NCBI GenBank assembly: GCA_947623455.1
Contig: OX392538.1
Coordinates: 4,588,001-4,652,000 of the forward strand
Direction: 5' to 3'
DNA: 64,000 nt
Origin: Mimachlamys varia
Lineage: Eukaryota > Mollusca > Bivalvia > Pectinida > Pectinidae
A program made the translations under genes and the position numbers. Numbering within the stretch: position 1 is the stretch's first letter; each line of letters starts with the position of its first letter. Positions 27,901 to 39,564 of the stretch are shown here, piece after piece. The notes under the pieces are model-generated. The model did not search any database and was not told the origin of the DNA. It saw only the letters and a list, made by a program, of their open reading frames with translations.

Positions 27901-30900
27901 ATAGCAGGCCTCAGACAGCAGGTCTCAGACAGCAGGCCTCAGACAGCAGGCCTCAGACAGCAGGCCTCAGACAGCAGGCCTCAGACCGCAAGCCTCAGAC
28001 AGTAAGCCTCAGACAGCAGGCCTCTGACAGCAGGTCTCAGACAGCAGGTCTCAGACAGCAGGCCTCAGACAGCAGGCCTCAAATAGCAGGCCTCAAATAG
28101 CAGGCCTCAGACAGCAGGTCTCACACAGTAAGCCTCAGACAGCAGGCCTGAGACAGCAGGCCTCAGACATTAGGTCTCAGACAGCAGGCCTCAGACAACA
28201 GGCCTCAAACAGCAGGTCTCAGACAGCAGGTCTCAGACAGCAGGCCTCAGACAGCAGGTCTCAGACAGCAGGCCTCAGACAGCAGGATTCAGACAGCAGG
28301 TCTCAGCCAGCAGGCCTCAGACAGCAGGTCTCAGACAGCATCAGACAGCAGGTCTCAGACAGCAGGGCTCAGACAGCAGACAGCAGGCCTCAGACAGCAG
28401 ACAGCAGGCCTCAGACAGCAGACCTCAGACAGCAGGTCTCAAATAGCAGGCCTCAGACAGCAGGTCTCAGACAGCAGGCCTCAAATAGCAGGTCTCAGAC
28501 AGCAGGCCTCAGACAGCAGGTCTCAGACAGCAGGTCTCAGACAGCAGTTCTCAGACAGCAGGTCTCAGACAGCAGGCCTCAGACAGCAGGTCTCAGACAG
28601 CAGGCCTCAGACAGCAGATCTCAGACAGCAGGCCTCAGACAGCAGACAGCAGACCTCAGACAGCAAGCCTCAAAGAGCGGCCTTTGACAGCAGGTCTCAG
28701 ACAGCAGGCCTGAGACAGCAGGCCTGAGACAGCAGGTCTCAGACAGCAGGCCTCAGACAGCAGGCCTCAGACAGCAGTTCTCAGACAGCAGTTCTCAGAC
28801 AGTAGGCCTCATATTGCAGGCCTCAAATAGCAGGCCTCAGACAGCAGGTCTCTGACAGCAGGCCTCAGACAGCAGGCCTCAGACAGCAGTTCTCAGACAG
28901 CAGTTCTCAGACAGTAGGCCTCATATTGCAGGCCTCAAATAGCAGGCCTCAGACAGCAGGTCTCTGACAGCAGGCCTCAGACAGCAGGTCTCTGACAGCA
29001 GGTCTCAGACAGCAGGCCTCAAATAGCAGGCCTCAAATAGCAGGCCTCAGGCAGCAGGTCTCTGACAGCAGGTCTCAGACAGCAGGCCTCATACAGCAGG
29101 TCTAAGACAGCAGGCCTCAGACAGCAGGCCTCAAATAGCAGGCCTCGAATAGCAGGCCTCAGACAGCAGGTCTCTGACAGCAGGCCTCAGACAGCAGGCC
29201 TCAGACAGCAGGTCTCAGACAGCAGGCCTCAAACAGCAGGCCTCAAACAGCAGGCCTCAGACAGCAGGTCTCAGACAGCAGGCCTCAGACAGCAGGTCTC
29301 AGACAGCAGGACTCAGACAGCAGGTCTCAGACAGTAGGTCTCAGACAGCAGACAGCAGGCCTCAGACAGCAGACCTCAGACAGCAGACAGCAGGCCTCAG
29401 ACAGCAGACAGCAGACCTCAGACAGCAGACAGCAGGCCTCAGACAGCAGACCTCAGACAGCAGACCTCAGACAGTAGGCCTCAGACAGCAGGCCTCAGAC
29501 AGCAGGCCTCAAATAGCAGGCCTCAAATAGCAGGCCTCAGACAGCAGGCCTCAGACAGCAGGCCTCAGACAGTAGGCCTCAGACAGTAGGCCTCAGACAG
29601 CAGGCCTCAGACAGTAGGCCTCAGACAGCAGGCCTCAGACAGTAGGCCTCAAATAGCAGGCCTCAGACAGCAGGCCTCAAATAGCAGGCCTCAAATAGCA
29701 GGCCTCAGACAGCAGGCCTCAGACAGCAGGCCTGAGACAGCAGGTCTCAGACAGCAGGCCTCAGACAGCAGGCCTCAGACAGCAGTTCTCAGACAGCAGT
29801 TCTCAGACAGTAGGCCTCATATTGCAGGCCTCAAATAGCAGACCTCAGACAGTAGGCCTCAGACAGCAGGCCTCAGACAGCAGGCCTCAAATAGCAGGCC
29901 TCAAATAGCAGGCCTCAGACAGCAGGCCTCAGACAGCAGGCCTCAGACAGTAGGCCTCAGACAGCAGGCCTCAGACAGTAGGCCTCAGACAGCAGGCCTC
30001 AAACAGCACGTCTCAGATAGCAGGAATGGATTTACTTGATCGAAGATGGCTGTTGACTAAATGTTATTTTACCTTTGTATATGCTTGTTAAGGAGTACAT
30101 GTATAGTGAAAAGATTAGAGTTCACAAACTGTTTAATGGTTAAACCTGAGACTAATTCAAAAGAAAAAATCAGTAAAGGAGAACAAAATCAAGATGTCTT
30201 GTATGTTTTTAATTAATAATATTATTGGACAAAGGAGAAAAAATGCTGAGACTCCTCACACTGCCCTGCATTAAGTTCAATGCTTGTGAGGTATATTGTC
30301 CCCAGAGAGATTAAACCTAAAGATGAACCTTACACACACACCCATGTGCTGCACCTTTTAAAGTTAGTAATATAGAGTTCTTTCTCCTGTTTTGTTTATC
30401 CACAGGTTGGCAGTTTTATCTTGACTACTTGGCCTCCAAACTTTCTGCAGAAATTTCCGAGATATCTGTTTACTTGAATCTGGAGTCTGGAAAATTGGAT
30501 GAAATTAGAAACAGTTGCAAATCGAATCGTCACGAGATGTGCTTCAATGTTTTATGGACATGGTATGGACGAAATCCAGACAACAAGAAACGCCTCAAAC
30601 AGTTGAACACTGCCTTGCAGGAATCGGGTCGCGCAGACCTGGCCCAGAAACTGACAGAAGGCAAGGTTCCAATTCCTGGAAACTACAGGTACTCGGGTGA
30701 GGTTAAATACCCTGAAGAAGAAGTTAGCAGTAGAGATGCTCTCAAAGTCGGAAAGCATTTGACCCGGACTTTCCAGAGGCTGGCACGATATTGTGGATTA
30801 GATGAAAACAATATTCAGAGTATCTGTATTGACAATAATGATGACATACAGGAACAGGCTTATAATACCATAATGATGTGTATCAACCAACTGAAGCTCA

Positions 30901-30980
30901 AAAACCGACAGCAGCTGTGTAACGGACTCGCTTACCTAGAGCAAAACATAACTATATCAGAACTTAACCAGACATGGTGA
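12964..30980 (+). CDS. Death-domain gene 1: tandem Death-fold protein with a repeat-bearing exon
   Basis: Coding exons: 12964-12976 (MASS), 15737-15889 or longer, 22883-23002, 30406-30980; all internal junctions are phase 1. With the first available donor the protein is 286 aa. Exon 2 adds a Ser/Thr-rich linker and enters the 48-bp minisatellite, whose units encode KINMDTTTSRSTSYIG in the same frame; because nearly every unit carries a phase-1 donor (G then GTAAGA), longer isoforms with more repeats are possible. The last exon begins GWQFYLDYLASKL and encodes a Death domain (core CFNVLWTWYGRNP, then LNTALQESGRADLAQKL) and a second, more divergent Death-fold domain (RLARYCGLDENNI through LCNGLAYL). 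No signal peptide or membrane segment, so probably a cytosolic adaptor. The exon chain is inferred from splice signals and phase; the last exon is the firmest part. Confidence 0.75.
13095..14250 (+). mobile_element. Possible solo LTR or retroelement remnant
   Basis: The stretch contains a degenerate ~60-bp internal repeat at 13440-13750 (ACTCTGARAACARAGTGGCTT in each copy), a CTATTTAAGCCG promoter-like site near 13391 and an AATAAA near 14198. TG and CA ends can be suggested but no duplication or primer site was found, so this is a weak call. It lies in gene 1 intron 1. Confidence 0.3.
14555..14825 (+). repeat. Degenerate ~40-bp tandem repeat
   Basis: Six or seven copies of a unit containing CTACCTGGTCNTGGTAGATT and GACCCTGTCCAGTT follow one another. 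No open frame is kept across them. Intronic in gene 1. Confidence 0.75.
14928..15340. mobile_element. hAT-type MITE nested in the inverted repeat
   Basis: Terminal inverted repeats TAGAGCTGGG and TAGGGCTGGG bound a 413-bp insert rich in ACCACGGTATACC motifs. It is flanked by the 8-bp duplication ACTATTTG at 14920-14927 and 15341-15348, the size made by hAT transposases. Removing it restores the older repeat. No transposase is encoded. Confidence 0.85.
15487..15612. mobile_element. Short MITE-like foldback element
   Basis: GCATAGACGTTTTTTTAATG at the left and the reverse complement of CATAAAAAATGGTCTATGC at the right pair as imperfect inverted ends around a ~125-bp body. It lies ~125 bp upstream of gene 1 exon 2. 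Confidence 0.5.
15853..19432 (+). repeat. 48-bp splice-donor minisatellite, first block (~75 units)
   Basis: The first unit is the end of gene 1 exon 2 plus the first 11 nt of its intron; each unit therefore carries TATATTG then GTAAGATCAAC or a close variant (ACAG then GTAAGA or GTATGA). In the exon frame the unit encodes KINMDTTTSRSTSYIG. The exon frame stays open for about 21 units until a 1-nt deletion near 16888; an 11-nt insertion at 17100, a stop at 18206 (donor lost, GTTAGA) and a 1-nt insertion at 18966 follow. One other forward frame and one reverse frame are also open over long stretches, so openness alone is not evidence of coding. Confidence 0.95.
19433..20602. mobile_element. 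Non-autonomous DNA transposon inside the 48-bp minisatellite
   Basis: The ends are inverted: CAGTGGCGGATCCAG at 19433 and, on the other strand, CAGGGGCGGATCCAG from 20602, with further similarity (GGGGG-TGTCAC) inside. The 5 bp AACCA occur on both sides (19428-19432, 20603-20607), and deleting the insert with one copy restores a perfect repeat unit. The 1170-bp body has no transposase-like frame. The family is uncertain; the ends recall hAT-like elements but the duplication is 5 bp. Confidence 0.88.
20603..21362 (+). repeat. 48-bp splice-donor minisatellite, second block (~16 units)
   Basis: Continuation of the block at 15853-19432 past the inserted transposon, with the same unit and the same GTAAGA donors. 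It ends at GGTAAGATCAACATCACACA. Confidence 0.95.
21375..21540 (+). repeat. Dispersed repeat half-copy
   Basis: Shares long text with 8130-8275, including GTTTCTTGTTAGTTACC and GAAGTTACGTATATTGGGCC. It begins directly after the minisatellite. Confidence 0.7.
21690..22140 (+). repeat. Two- to three-copy ~120-bp tandem repeat
   Basis: CCCCAAAACTATATATACAA followed by a similar AAGAGACRATCACAAA block occurs at 21931 and again at 22056, and GGGGCCAAAAGGGGT occurs at 21701 and 21857. Intronic in gene 1, no coding signal. Confidence 0.55.
23043..30025 (+). repeat. 7-kb satellite of 14-bp units with higher-order structure
   Basis: About 500 copies of a CAGCAGGCCTCAGA-type unit with point variants fill gene 1 intron 3. 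Rare variants show a nested order: a landmark AACAGGCCTCAAATAGAAGG occurs at 23981, 24772, 26958 and 27749 (spacings 791, 2186, 791), and CATGCCTTAG at 23451 and 26428. Thus a 2977-bp block, itself holding a 791-bp duplication, is present twice in tandem. A ~117-bp duplication with CAGTTCTCAGACAGTAGG is a third level. Confidence 0.95.
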
Positions 30981-31019
30981 CATTGTTCCTATGTATACCT
31001 TGTAAAATTGATCTATTTG

Positions 31020-32000
31020 TGATGGACTTTCATTTGAGGAATATATTTTGGTGATTTTTGAAAGATAACACTTGAGGGTATATTTTCTGAATTGAAATAT
31101 TTTGAACATCAAAATCAAGGTTCAATTATTTATCATTACTGCAACTTTAAACTGTAGATATTCTTCATCATAAGATCCTTGCAACCCTGTCTTAATTCCT
31201 AATATATAAACGTTAACTTTATCAAACTAGCATTGTCTAGAGAAAGCAATATTAATGATAAAGGAAGATAATCAGATCTCGCTGTCTTAGTAGGTACCCT
31301 GTAAAACATGTGATGTGGTACATTTAACAGTTTTTATAAACGATAGTGCTTTGATAAATCACTATATATTGTTTTATTGAATAATGCAATTCAGATGTGT
31401 TCTGAATGAACATGAAATTATCTGTCTGTTGGCGATGTCTGTTTGAAAGAATTTAATGGAAAAACTGACCCTGTCCCCATCAGACTTTTGCTCCAAAGTT
31501 CCCTTATTCATTTACCCATTAGTAATATTTGTCCTTGAAAAAGAGAGTCAAACTGGAGGGGGCAGGGGAGGGGGCAAGGGAGGGGGCAGGGAAGGGGGCA
31601 GGGGAGGAGCCTAAAAAGGGGAAATTTATCACAGATAACTTCACAATGTGACTGATAGCTCTGATCTGATCTTTCATGGAATATCTAGTTCCTCAACTCA
31701 GGATAACATTGTTGTATACACCTTTACTGAAGTGATTATTACTATCGTGTATTATATCAGGGGAGGTAATTTTCTTCATGATTGTAAATAGCATTGAAGG
31801 GCCCCATCCGATCCAAAAATTGTCTTCCTTTTTCTCTGCTAAGGGGATAAAGAATGAACTAGAATTTTGTTTTCTTTGTTTCTTTTTATATTTTGAAAAT
31901 ATATTAGTGATACATGCATGAAGGATGAAAATGCATGCCAATGGTAAAATAAAATATCATCTCATATGCATTGCTTGGTGTGTTACCTTTCTGTATATCT
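31020..32000 (+). other. Probable 3' UTR and downstream flank of Death-domain gene 1
   Basis: No open frame of note follows the stop at 30980. A G-rich run lies at 31555-31612 and an AATAAA hexamer near 31949, which could end the transcript. From 32000 to 33000 nothing recognisable is seen. Confidence 0.3.
31555..31612 (+). other. G-rich quadruplex-prone tract
   Basis: Repeated GGAGGGGGCAGGGGAGGGGG-like runs give at least eight G-runs of 3-5 within 58 bases. This meets the usual G4 motif. It would lie in the gene 1 3' UTR if that extends to 31949. Confidence 0.6.
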
Positions 32001-33013
32001 TCGATAGAAATCGTTCACAGGAAATTTTTAAAGACTGGTTCTAAAATTAAAACTGTTTATTCATACAGTTGTGGGATCGCACAATTTACACGATGTGCGG
32101 TGTGTGCACGATAAGTGAATGGTGTTAATGATGTGAGAACAATGCGATCCTAGGCGATAATCTCTTAATTCACATGTGTGCGCATGATAAACTAACATTG
32201 TGCGATGACAATCGGGGTTGGAATATTGAAAACTGATTTAACCATATACAAAATTGTTTTGAGCATATTTCTATAATTTAGCTACATATATTAGCTGATC
32301 TTTCTATCTTAATTTTTCTTGTTGATTTTTTGTAGTTATTTTAAAACAATTCAAATAAACACAGGTCAACTTTCAACACATTGACACGTTCCAATTCAGG
32401 TAATTATTGCCAGTTTTTACCAAATTATTCCTGTACATAGACCACAGATGTATTTGTCTCTGGTCTGAGGTATACATAACTCGCCTAGGTGTAATAAGAC
32501 AGGTGAGGGATTGGGGCTACAGATAAAAGTTACTCATCATACGTGTCAAATTCTGTTTTCATAACAGTCACATGCTAAGGCAGCAGCCATACCTAAACAC
32601 AGGACAGGTAAAACTCTGGCGTGTTATTTACTTGTTCTGTTACCTGGGAATTGAACTTAACTTGTTCTTGTTTGTCTCATGGTTACTGTAAGCAATTTAC
32701 TGTATATTGTAACATAAGCATAATCGCAATGAATATGATGACAATTTATACAGTGTTTTGAAAAGAGGGATTTCTGTGTCTTTTTCATTCCATAATATTT
32801 ATGGACTAGTTCTACCAAATTGTGCTTGTGTGCTAAGATAACCGCACAGATGAACGAACCATCTTTAGATCGCCATGTTGTGTGCACCATAGGTGAACGA
32901 TGCGTGAACGGTGTGTGCAAGATATATGTACAATATGGGCTCCCAATCATTTATGCGTTATCACAACTGTAACAGCTAAGGAACTTTGTTCAAAATGATT
33001 TCATTTTCCATTT

Positions 33014-33345
33014 TTAGCTCAACTGGCCCGAAGGCCCAGGGTGCTGATATTGGTCCTGTAACATGTTAGGACAAGGGACTACCAAGTTCGTTCAAATTGA
33101 TGACCTTGACCTACTTTCAAGGTCATTAGGGCAAAAATGTCCATACATCTGAGAGCAACTCCTCAATAATGGAAAGGCCTTGGGTTGTGATATTTGACCT
33201 GTAGCATGCTTGGATGAAGGACTACCAAGTTTGTTCAAGTGAATGACCTTGACAACTTTCAAGGTCACATGGGTCAAATATGTTAATGTCTTTAGCAATA
33301 ACCAATAAATATATATGTAGTCAGATGTCCGTTAAGACCCCTTGG
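33014..33345 (+). repeat. Bivalve-type interspersed repeat with ~130-bp internal period
   Basis: TTTAGCTCAACTGGCCCGAA leads into two diverged copies of a block with GGACTACCAAGTTYGTTCAA and ACTTTCAAGGTCA. A further copy lies at 35405-35640. Confidence 0.6.
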
Positions 33346-33661
33346 CCTCTTGTATTTATTATTTGGTGTTACTGAAGATACTGTTAGATATTCTGTTTAT
33401 TACACTTTTATAGCAAAGTCTACTGGGGTAGCTTTTAATTTTCCCATTGTCCTTTGTAAGTAGTTTTTTGATTGGTCAAATCATACAGCCCATCATTGTA
33501 CTTTAAAGTTGGATCTTTTCCCTTCTTTTCTTTCCCCCCCCCCCCCCCCCCTCGTTTTTGCTCTCAAATCATATGTAATTTGTATAGCAATTGTCTACTC
33601 CCAAAATCAAAGATGGCTGCATGTCAGCTAAATTGTTTTTATCGGGTCATGCAGGCCTTAG

Positions 33662-34965
33662 GATAAGATAAGAAAAGGTTTATTCTGGTTCAGGACTATT
33701 GAAAGTCCTTTATACCAGACTCACAATAGATACATAGATAATATAAATTAAATACTTTATCCGGTATACATCTACATTGTTCTCTTTATCTTGATTGCTG
33801 CTTTATAATTGAAAACAAAGTTCCTGATTTTTCCAGTGATTATGTAGCTTATTTTTAAACGAGGTTAGATGAATTGCTGACACTATATCTTCTGAAAGCT
33901 CATTCCAAATTGTTACTGTTATGATCGAAATAGTTATTTATTAGCATGGTTATTGATCTTTAAGGGAATATTCTTTTTGAGCGTCCCCTACAGCTCTGGC
34001 GATGGGATGCATCTTTCCGTAGTGATATAGCATTAAAACATTCATTATCATAAGTATGACTTGTAATTTTGTTCAGTTCGATCATATCACGTTGATAGCT
34101 TTAGTATCTCCATCCTCTCACTGTTGGTCAGGTTCTTCATTCCTGGGAGACACTCTGTTGCTCTTTTTTGATCACCCTCTAATTTATCTATATTTTGTTG
34201 TAGGTGTGGAGTCCACACAGAACTAGCATAGTCGAGCTGTGATCTTTATAAAGTGGAATGAAAGACTTTATATTTATATACTGAAATGTGCTCCGTAGAA
34301 GTTCGAATATAGTTTACTTTTTTAACTTTTTCAGATATATGTTCATCAAATGTTAGTTCTGAGTCTATAAGTACCCCTATGTCCTTTTCTTGGTTGGATC
34401 TCTGCATACAATTCCTATCGAGATGGTATACTGGTTCAGCTTCATTGTGACCTCTGCTCCTTTTCTGGCCTATCCTCATATGTTTGCACTTTTCCGGGTG
34501 CATTATTTTAAGTAGCCAAGTGTCGCTCCATTTACACATAGTATCGAGGTCGTTCTGAAGCTCTATACTGTCTTGTTTGTTTTCTATTATTCTAAATATT
34601 TTGGTATCATCTGCAAACAAATACATATCGGATTGAACCACTCCTGGGAGGTCATACACATAGATTACAAACATAAAAGGTCCTTGTTGGATCCCTGATG
34701 TGACTTTGATCCATTGGAAATCTGCACCATTTATAGATACTTTTTGTCGTTGACCTTTCAAGAATGATGCTATCCAAGAAACTATTTGATTTGAAAAGTT
34801 ATATATATATATAATTTACTGATGAGTCTGTTGTGTAGAACCGTATGAAAAGCTTTCTAAAAGTCCATGTAAATACAATCTATGATTTGCCCTTTATCCA
34901 TGGCTTCTGTCCATTTATCTAATACTTCTAATAGCTGTAAGCCTGTTGATATCCCGCATATAAAT
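33662..34965 (-). mobile_element. LINE remnant, reverse transcriptase C-terminal part
   Basis: On the minus strand, 34246-34761 encodes 171 aa with the non-LTR reverse transcriptase block SGIQQGPFMFVIYVYDLP, the catalytic FADDTKIF and WSDTWLLKIMHPEKC. Frames beyond it are broken up to 34965 (similarity to YLDFxKAF-type text) and down to 33662. A Jockey/CR1-like family is likely; the copy is truncated and dead. Confidence 0.75.
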
Positions 34966-35404
34966 TAGAATAATTAATGCACCACTAGGGATCAAGGGGA
35001 ACATGCAGGTGGAATTTGAGAATAATCAATCAAGTACTTGTTAAGAAATGGCAATCACAACCTATTAATCCCAAATTCCAAGATAGCTGCCTGTCCTGTC
35101 GGCCATATTTTTTTTTGGTTGGGTGGGGGGGGGAGGGGGGGGGGGGAGGGGTGCCAAAAGTGGGACAATTTTATGTACAACTAGAGACCATGGGGGACTT
35201 GAATAAACTATCAAAGAAAGTAGTAATAACAAACTAGGCCTGAAATTGGAATAACACACATTTAGGGACCAAGGGCGACCTGCAAGTGAAATTTGAGAAG
35301 TATCCATCAATTACTTGGATAACCCACTATCTGATTAGAAAGCATCGTGCAAATGTGTGCAAATGTAAAAGCATATTTGTGTTACCTACTATGTTATGCA
35401 TTTT

Positions 35405-35640
35405 TAGGTCATCTGACCCAAAGGGTCTTTCAGCAACTTCCTCTCAATAACCGAAAGGCCCAGGCAACTGATATTTGGCTTGTAGTATATATGCTTGGAT
35501 GAAGGACTACCAAGCTTGTTCAAATGAATGACATTCACCCACTTTCAAGGTCACAGTGGTCACATGTCTTAAAATCTTCAAGCAACTTCCTCTTCATTAC
35601 CAAAATGCCCAGGGAACTGATATTTGGCCTGTATTATGCA
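35405..35640 (+). repeat. Second copy of the bivalve-type interspersed repeat
   Basis: Shares GGATGAAGGACTACCAAG and CTTTCAAGGTCACA with 33014-33345; it ends at the Penelope-like fragment that starts near 35650. Confidence 0.55.
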
Positions 35641-35649
35641 GACTAAGCA

Positions 35650-36570
35650 TATAATTACTTTGAGCAATTCTTATGGTCGACATCTTTGTCTCATTGAAAA
35701 ATATTTTGTATCTTTGCTTGATATGAAGATGGACGTTTATGAGTTTTTGTTTTCATACGAGGCTGAATTTATCGAGGGGCTATCAAAACGGGTAACAAAA
35801 ACCTTCCTAAATCTTTCAATTTCAGTTCAGGCATGTAGACGATGTGTTGTCTATGAAAAGAAGAAGTTGACCTAGTCGATCGTATATACCCTAGTGAACT
35901 TGAGGTTAAGGACACAACCGACTCTTCTTCATCAGCTTCTTACCTCGATCTTTACTTGAACTATCACCAACAAGAGCAGCTTACTACTAAGCTGTATGAT
36001 AAACTTGACGATTTCGATTTTCTTATCTTGATAGTTACCGTCCCTCTTCTTCATTCTATGCTGCTTAATTCGATTCTCTAGGGCTTGCTCTGAATATCGA
36101 GATTTTCGTGACAGATGTTAGCTGCTGACGAACAAACTTACTACACAGAGATTCAAGAGATGAAGGTTGATGAAGACTATTGGCAAGTTGTATGGTTGCT
36201 ATCTTGATCTCATCGAGAAAGATTGACGTTTTGAGTATACTCATTACTGTGCTGACAAAGCTGACTCGGTTATCATTTTGAGGACGTGCTGTTTACTTGG
36301 ATGTGACAAAGATTTACATGGCGAGTGTCGTCGATGAAGCAGAAGACGCTCACTCTTCCGTAACACCTGGTGTTATTCTCTTGTACTTTTACGAGGGTCT
36401 CCACCATGTAAATCTTTCCTTTGTTCATATTGTGCCTTTTGATTAATCGATTATGAATTCGGATTATGGTTTTGTTGACGCTTTGGTGTTCTCTGATTGT
36501 TTTATCAATATACTTGTTAATCCGACGTGAAATTGGATGATTTATATAACCAATCCATACCATTGTTTTC
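35650..36570 (+). mobile_element. Penelope-like element fragment
   Basis: Encodes scattered pieces of the family reverse transcriptase (SYEAEFIEGL, IYPSELEVKDTTDSS, YLDLYLNY) with frameshifts, then the family's shared tail (GTCGTCGATGAAGCAGAAGA at about 36325) up to 36560. The order is rearranged and internal deletions are present, so it is inactive. Confidence 0.65.
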
Positions 36571-36689
36571 TGTATTTTTTGCGTTGGACCAATCTCTTAG
36601 ATAATTTATTTTGCCCTTGATTTTCTAAATATCACAGGACTGGATAGGAAAGGATTGTACCTTTGTAATTATAATAAGATAGTGTCAAG

Positions 36690-37235
36690 CCAAACAATGA
36701 ATTAAATTGCACCATACAGCTGTTTCGTCCTTCTTGAACTCGTCAGTGATGCTAAGCGAGGGCCTAAAAGTAAAGCTTGGGAGGCGAATGAGGAAACGAA
36801 ACTGGCCGACAGAAATTAGTACCAACAACATGTCTTCAACGCAACAATTCGGGCTTTTACCCGGAAGGTCTGTATCTCCAAAGGTTGGAAGTTATGGACA
36901 AATGGACAAAGGGTTGTCTGTAGATTGTATCTACCTAGACTTCAAGAAGGCATTCGATACAGTCCCCCACAATAGACTCCTGAATAAGTCAAAGGCATAC
37001 GCATATAAGTTTTCCAAGCAAATAATGGATTGGATAAGTAGCTTCCTCAATCAAGGAAACAACTATCGATGGATAATATTCAGAATGGTCTAATTCTGGA
37101 AGGATCGGTTCTTCGTGAATGATCTGCCTGATATTGTTAAATCAACAGATTTTTATGTGCCGACCATACTAAAATCTTTGAGATTATTGACACAGATGAA
37201 GATAAATCACATTGCAACAGGACTTGAAGGGTTAT
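36690..37235 (+). mobile_element. LINE remnant, reverse transcriptase catalytic region
   Basis: 36707-37093 encodes the motif-A text CIYLDFKKAFDTVPHNRLL and DWISSFLNQGNN; past a frameshift, 37118-37200 continues NDLPDIVKSTDF and a decayed ADDTKIF. Related to the LINE at 33662-34965 and equally broken. Confidence 0.72.
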
Positions 37236-37249
37236 TCATTTTTATATAT

Positions 37250-38985
37250 ATTTATAAAATATCGGATCTTACTGGGGAGATTTCCTGACCAGATTATCTG
37301 CTATCTAGCTTAAAATATTTCGAAATTGGCAAATTGGCACTAATCATTGTCCCAATGTATTACAAATTACTTATCTGTTAGCTTAAAGTGAGGGCCTAGC
37401 TACTTCATACTTTTTGGTCCACAATCTTGAAAAGAACTGCCATAACACCTTATCGACAGTGCATATGCCTTGTTAATTAAGGTCATACGATTATAAACTT
37501 CAAAGCCATTGTCATACAAGAACATGTGTTACATGCGTTACTTGTATTAATGACTGTTTTGCCTGCCTCTTATATTGATAACGTAGTAGTACTTAGTGTC
37601 TTTGTCACTGTTTGACACGCTTATTTGTGTCATACTTTACCATGTAAGCAATCACGTGTCCTATAACAGATAATGGACACATATGTGCAGTTCCGCGAAA
37701 AAAAGTCTATTTATAGACCGGTTTATTTAATGAACTTCCTGTATCACCGAGAAGAGTCGAACAGGTAACTAAACCACTGTTTAACATTAACTTATATTTC
37801 ACTTATCCGATATGACTTCTTACGGATTCATGAATCTAACATGAAATTTAAATGATATGTGTTTTATCATCGATAAATAACAGCGTTTACTCAACTTTCA
37901 CTTTGTGTGTTATATTTTGGTTGTGAATATAATGTTTCTTTAATGGGTAAGACTATTTTTATAACATGTTATCCATATACATTATCCATCCATTACAGGT
38001 AAAATGTGTGTAGATCCCGTAAAATAAGCCAACAGTAATTTGATTAATGATATTTCCAGCCGTCGCTAATATATCTGACATGTGCTGAAATCTCCTGGTC
38101 TGAAAATAATATTCAATATTTCGACCGTCGCATTATGTAATCTCTTTGGTGTTTAGTAATTAACACCCAGGTATAATGATATTTACAAAATTATACATTT
38201 TAGTCCTTCCCACCTGTAGGATATACTTATAATACTACACAGAAAAAAATACAATACTTAAAAAATAAAACCCCATTTTGGCCCCCAGAGCTAACTAACT
38301 TCCTGCTACTGCCTTATACCCAGTATTTCTGGTAACACCACATAAGGAAGTAAGTATGAGATCTCTATTTTGATCACTATTCTATCATAAAACCTACCTG
38401 TTGAGTACAGTTTTACATATCTTGATAAATGTAAGAAAGTACTAAGATGAGTTTTTGACACTAAAGTAAGATTGTTTTGGTACATACTGCTAGGATTACC
38501 AGACAACGCGTACTCACACTTGCTATGTACATGGATATTCATATTGTTATAAAAAGCAATATGCTGTATATAGTATTGCTTTAAAGTATTGATATAAAAG
38601 AAAAATATATTCAACACCCAAAATAGTGCATTTCCCTAACCTTTTCTCGCCTAACAGCCATCTTAAGGCGATTCATTTAACCTAACATATTATAAACGCT
38701 TGTTGATGATACCAGGGGAGATAATTACGTTCTAACTAAAGGCTTGGGCTTGTGGATGATACAGGGGAGATAACTACGTTCTAGGCGTGAGTTTGTGAAG
38801 GTTTTAGATAACTTTAAAAGCTAGTTTGATTACTTTCACAATCATTTTTTACTTTAGAAAGCCTTTATGTCTTACAGGTATTCATCATTATGTAAAAGGG
38901 ATATAAATATATATATATATATACATACAGAATCTATGCATACTGTATCTATTACTAAATTTAAAAGGTGCAGCACATGTGTGTG
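37250..38985. other. Intergenic stretch with no supported gene
   Basis: AT-rich sequence upstream of Death-domain gene 2. I see a short TATATA microsatellite at 38907-38922, small duplications around 38700-38790 (ACCAGGGGAGATAATTACGT / ACAGGGGAGATAACTACGT), and no conserved frame. Confidence 0.3.
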
Positions 38986-38989
38986 TTAC

Positions 38990-39195
38990 CACAGGGACCT
39001 GAGAATTTGTTACAGCTAGTTTTGGACCCAAAAATTTTCGATAAAAATGCCCCCTCAATGGTCATAATAGCTTTTATAACTATTGAGGGGGCATTTTTAT
39101 CGAAAATTGATCTTAACCCCCCAAATGTGTAAAATTACTCTAAACACCCTATTATAGGTCCAAAACTAGCTGTAACAAATTCCCAGGTCCCTGTG
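38990..39195. mobile_element. Palindromic foldback MITE
   Basis: Outer arms of ~39 bp (CACAGGGACCTGRGAATTTG...) and inner arms of ~27 bp (AATTTTCGATAAAAATGCCC...) are inverted repeats of one another. The flanks GTGTGTTAC and GTGTGTAAC could be a 9-bp target duplication with one mismatch. It lies 370 bp upstream of the start codon of gene 2. Confidence 0.8.
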
Positions 39196-39564
39196 TGTGT
39201 AACGTCATCTGTGTCAAGATGTTCACAAAGTGGAATTTAAAGTGTTTCCGTCACTTTTGTACCCAGACTCTCTAACTTAGTCATTTCCGTCAGATTTAAT
39301 ACCCTTCATACATATAGACAAGGAGGTAATACCGACTGTACAAACACAGAAATTGGTAACGCTTTCGGGACAATTGTTCGGATCATGTACCGACATTGGA
39401 TCATTCTGCCGTCCATGGCTGTTCTATACCTCTTTATGTATTAGGAGTTAAATATGAAATAATCATAGTCGAAATAATTGAAGCGTAACTAAGGTAAGAA
39501 GATCAATTATGAAATGTCTACCTTGTGTATTTCTAGATTAATAACGGTGAAACCGAAAGCCAGA

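Noticed and set aside
23043..30025. CRISPR-like regular array
   Set aside because: Units are contiguous 14-mers with no unique spacers; the genome is eukaryotic.
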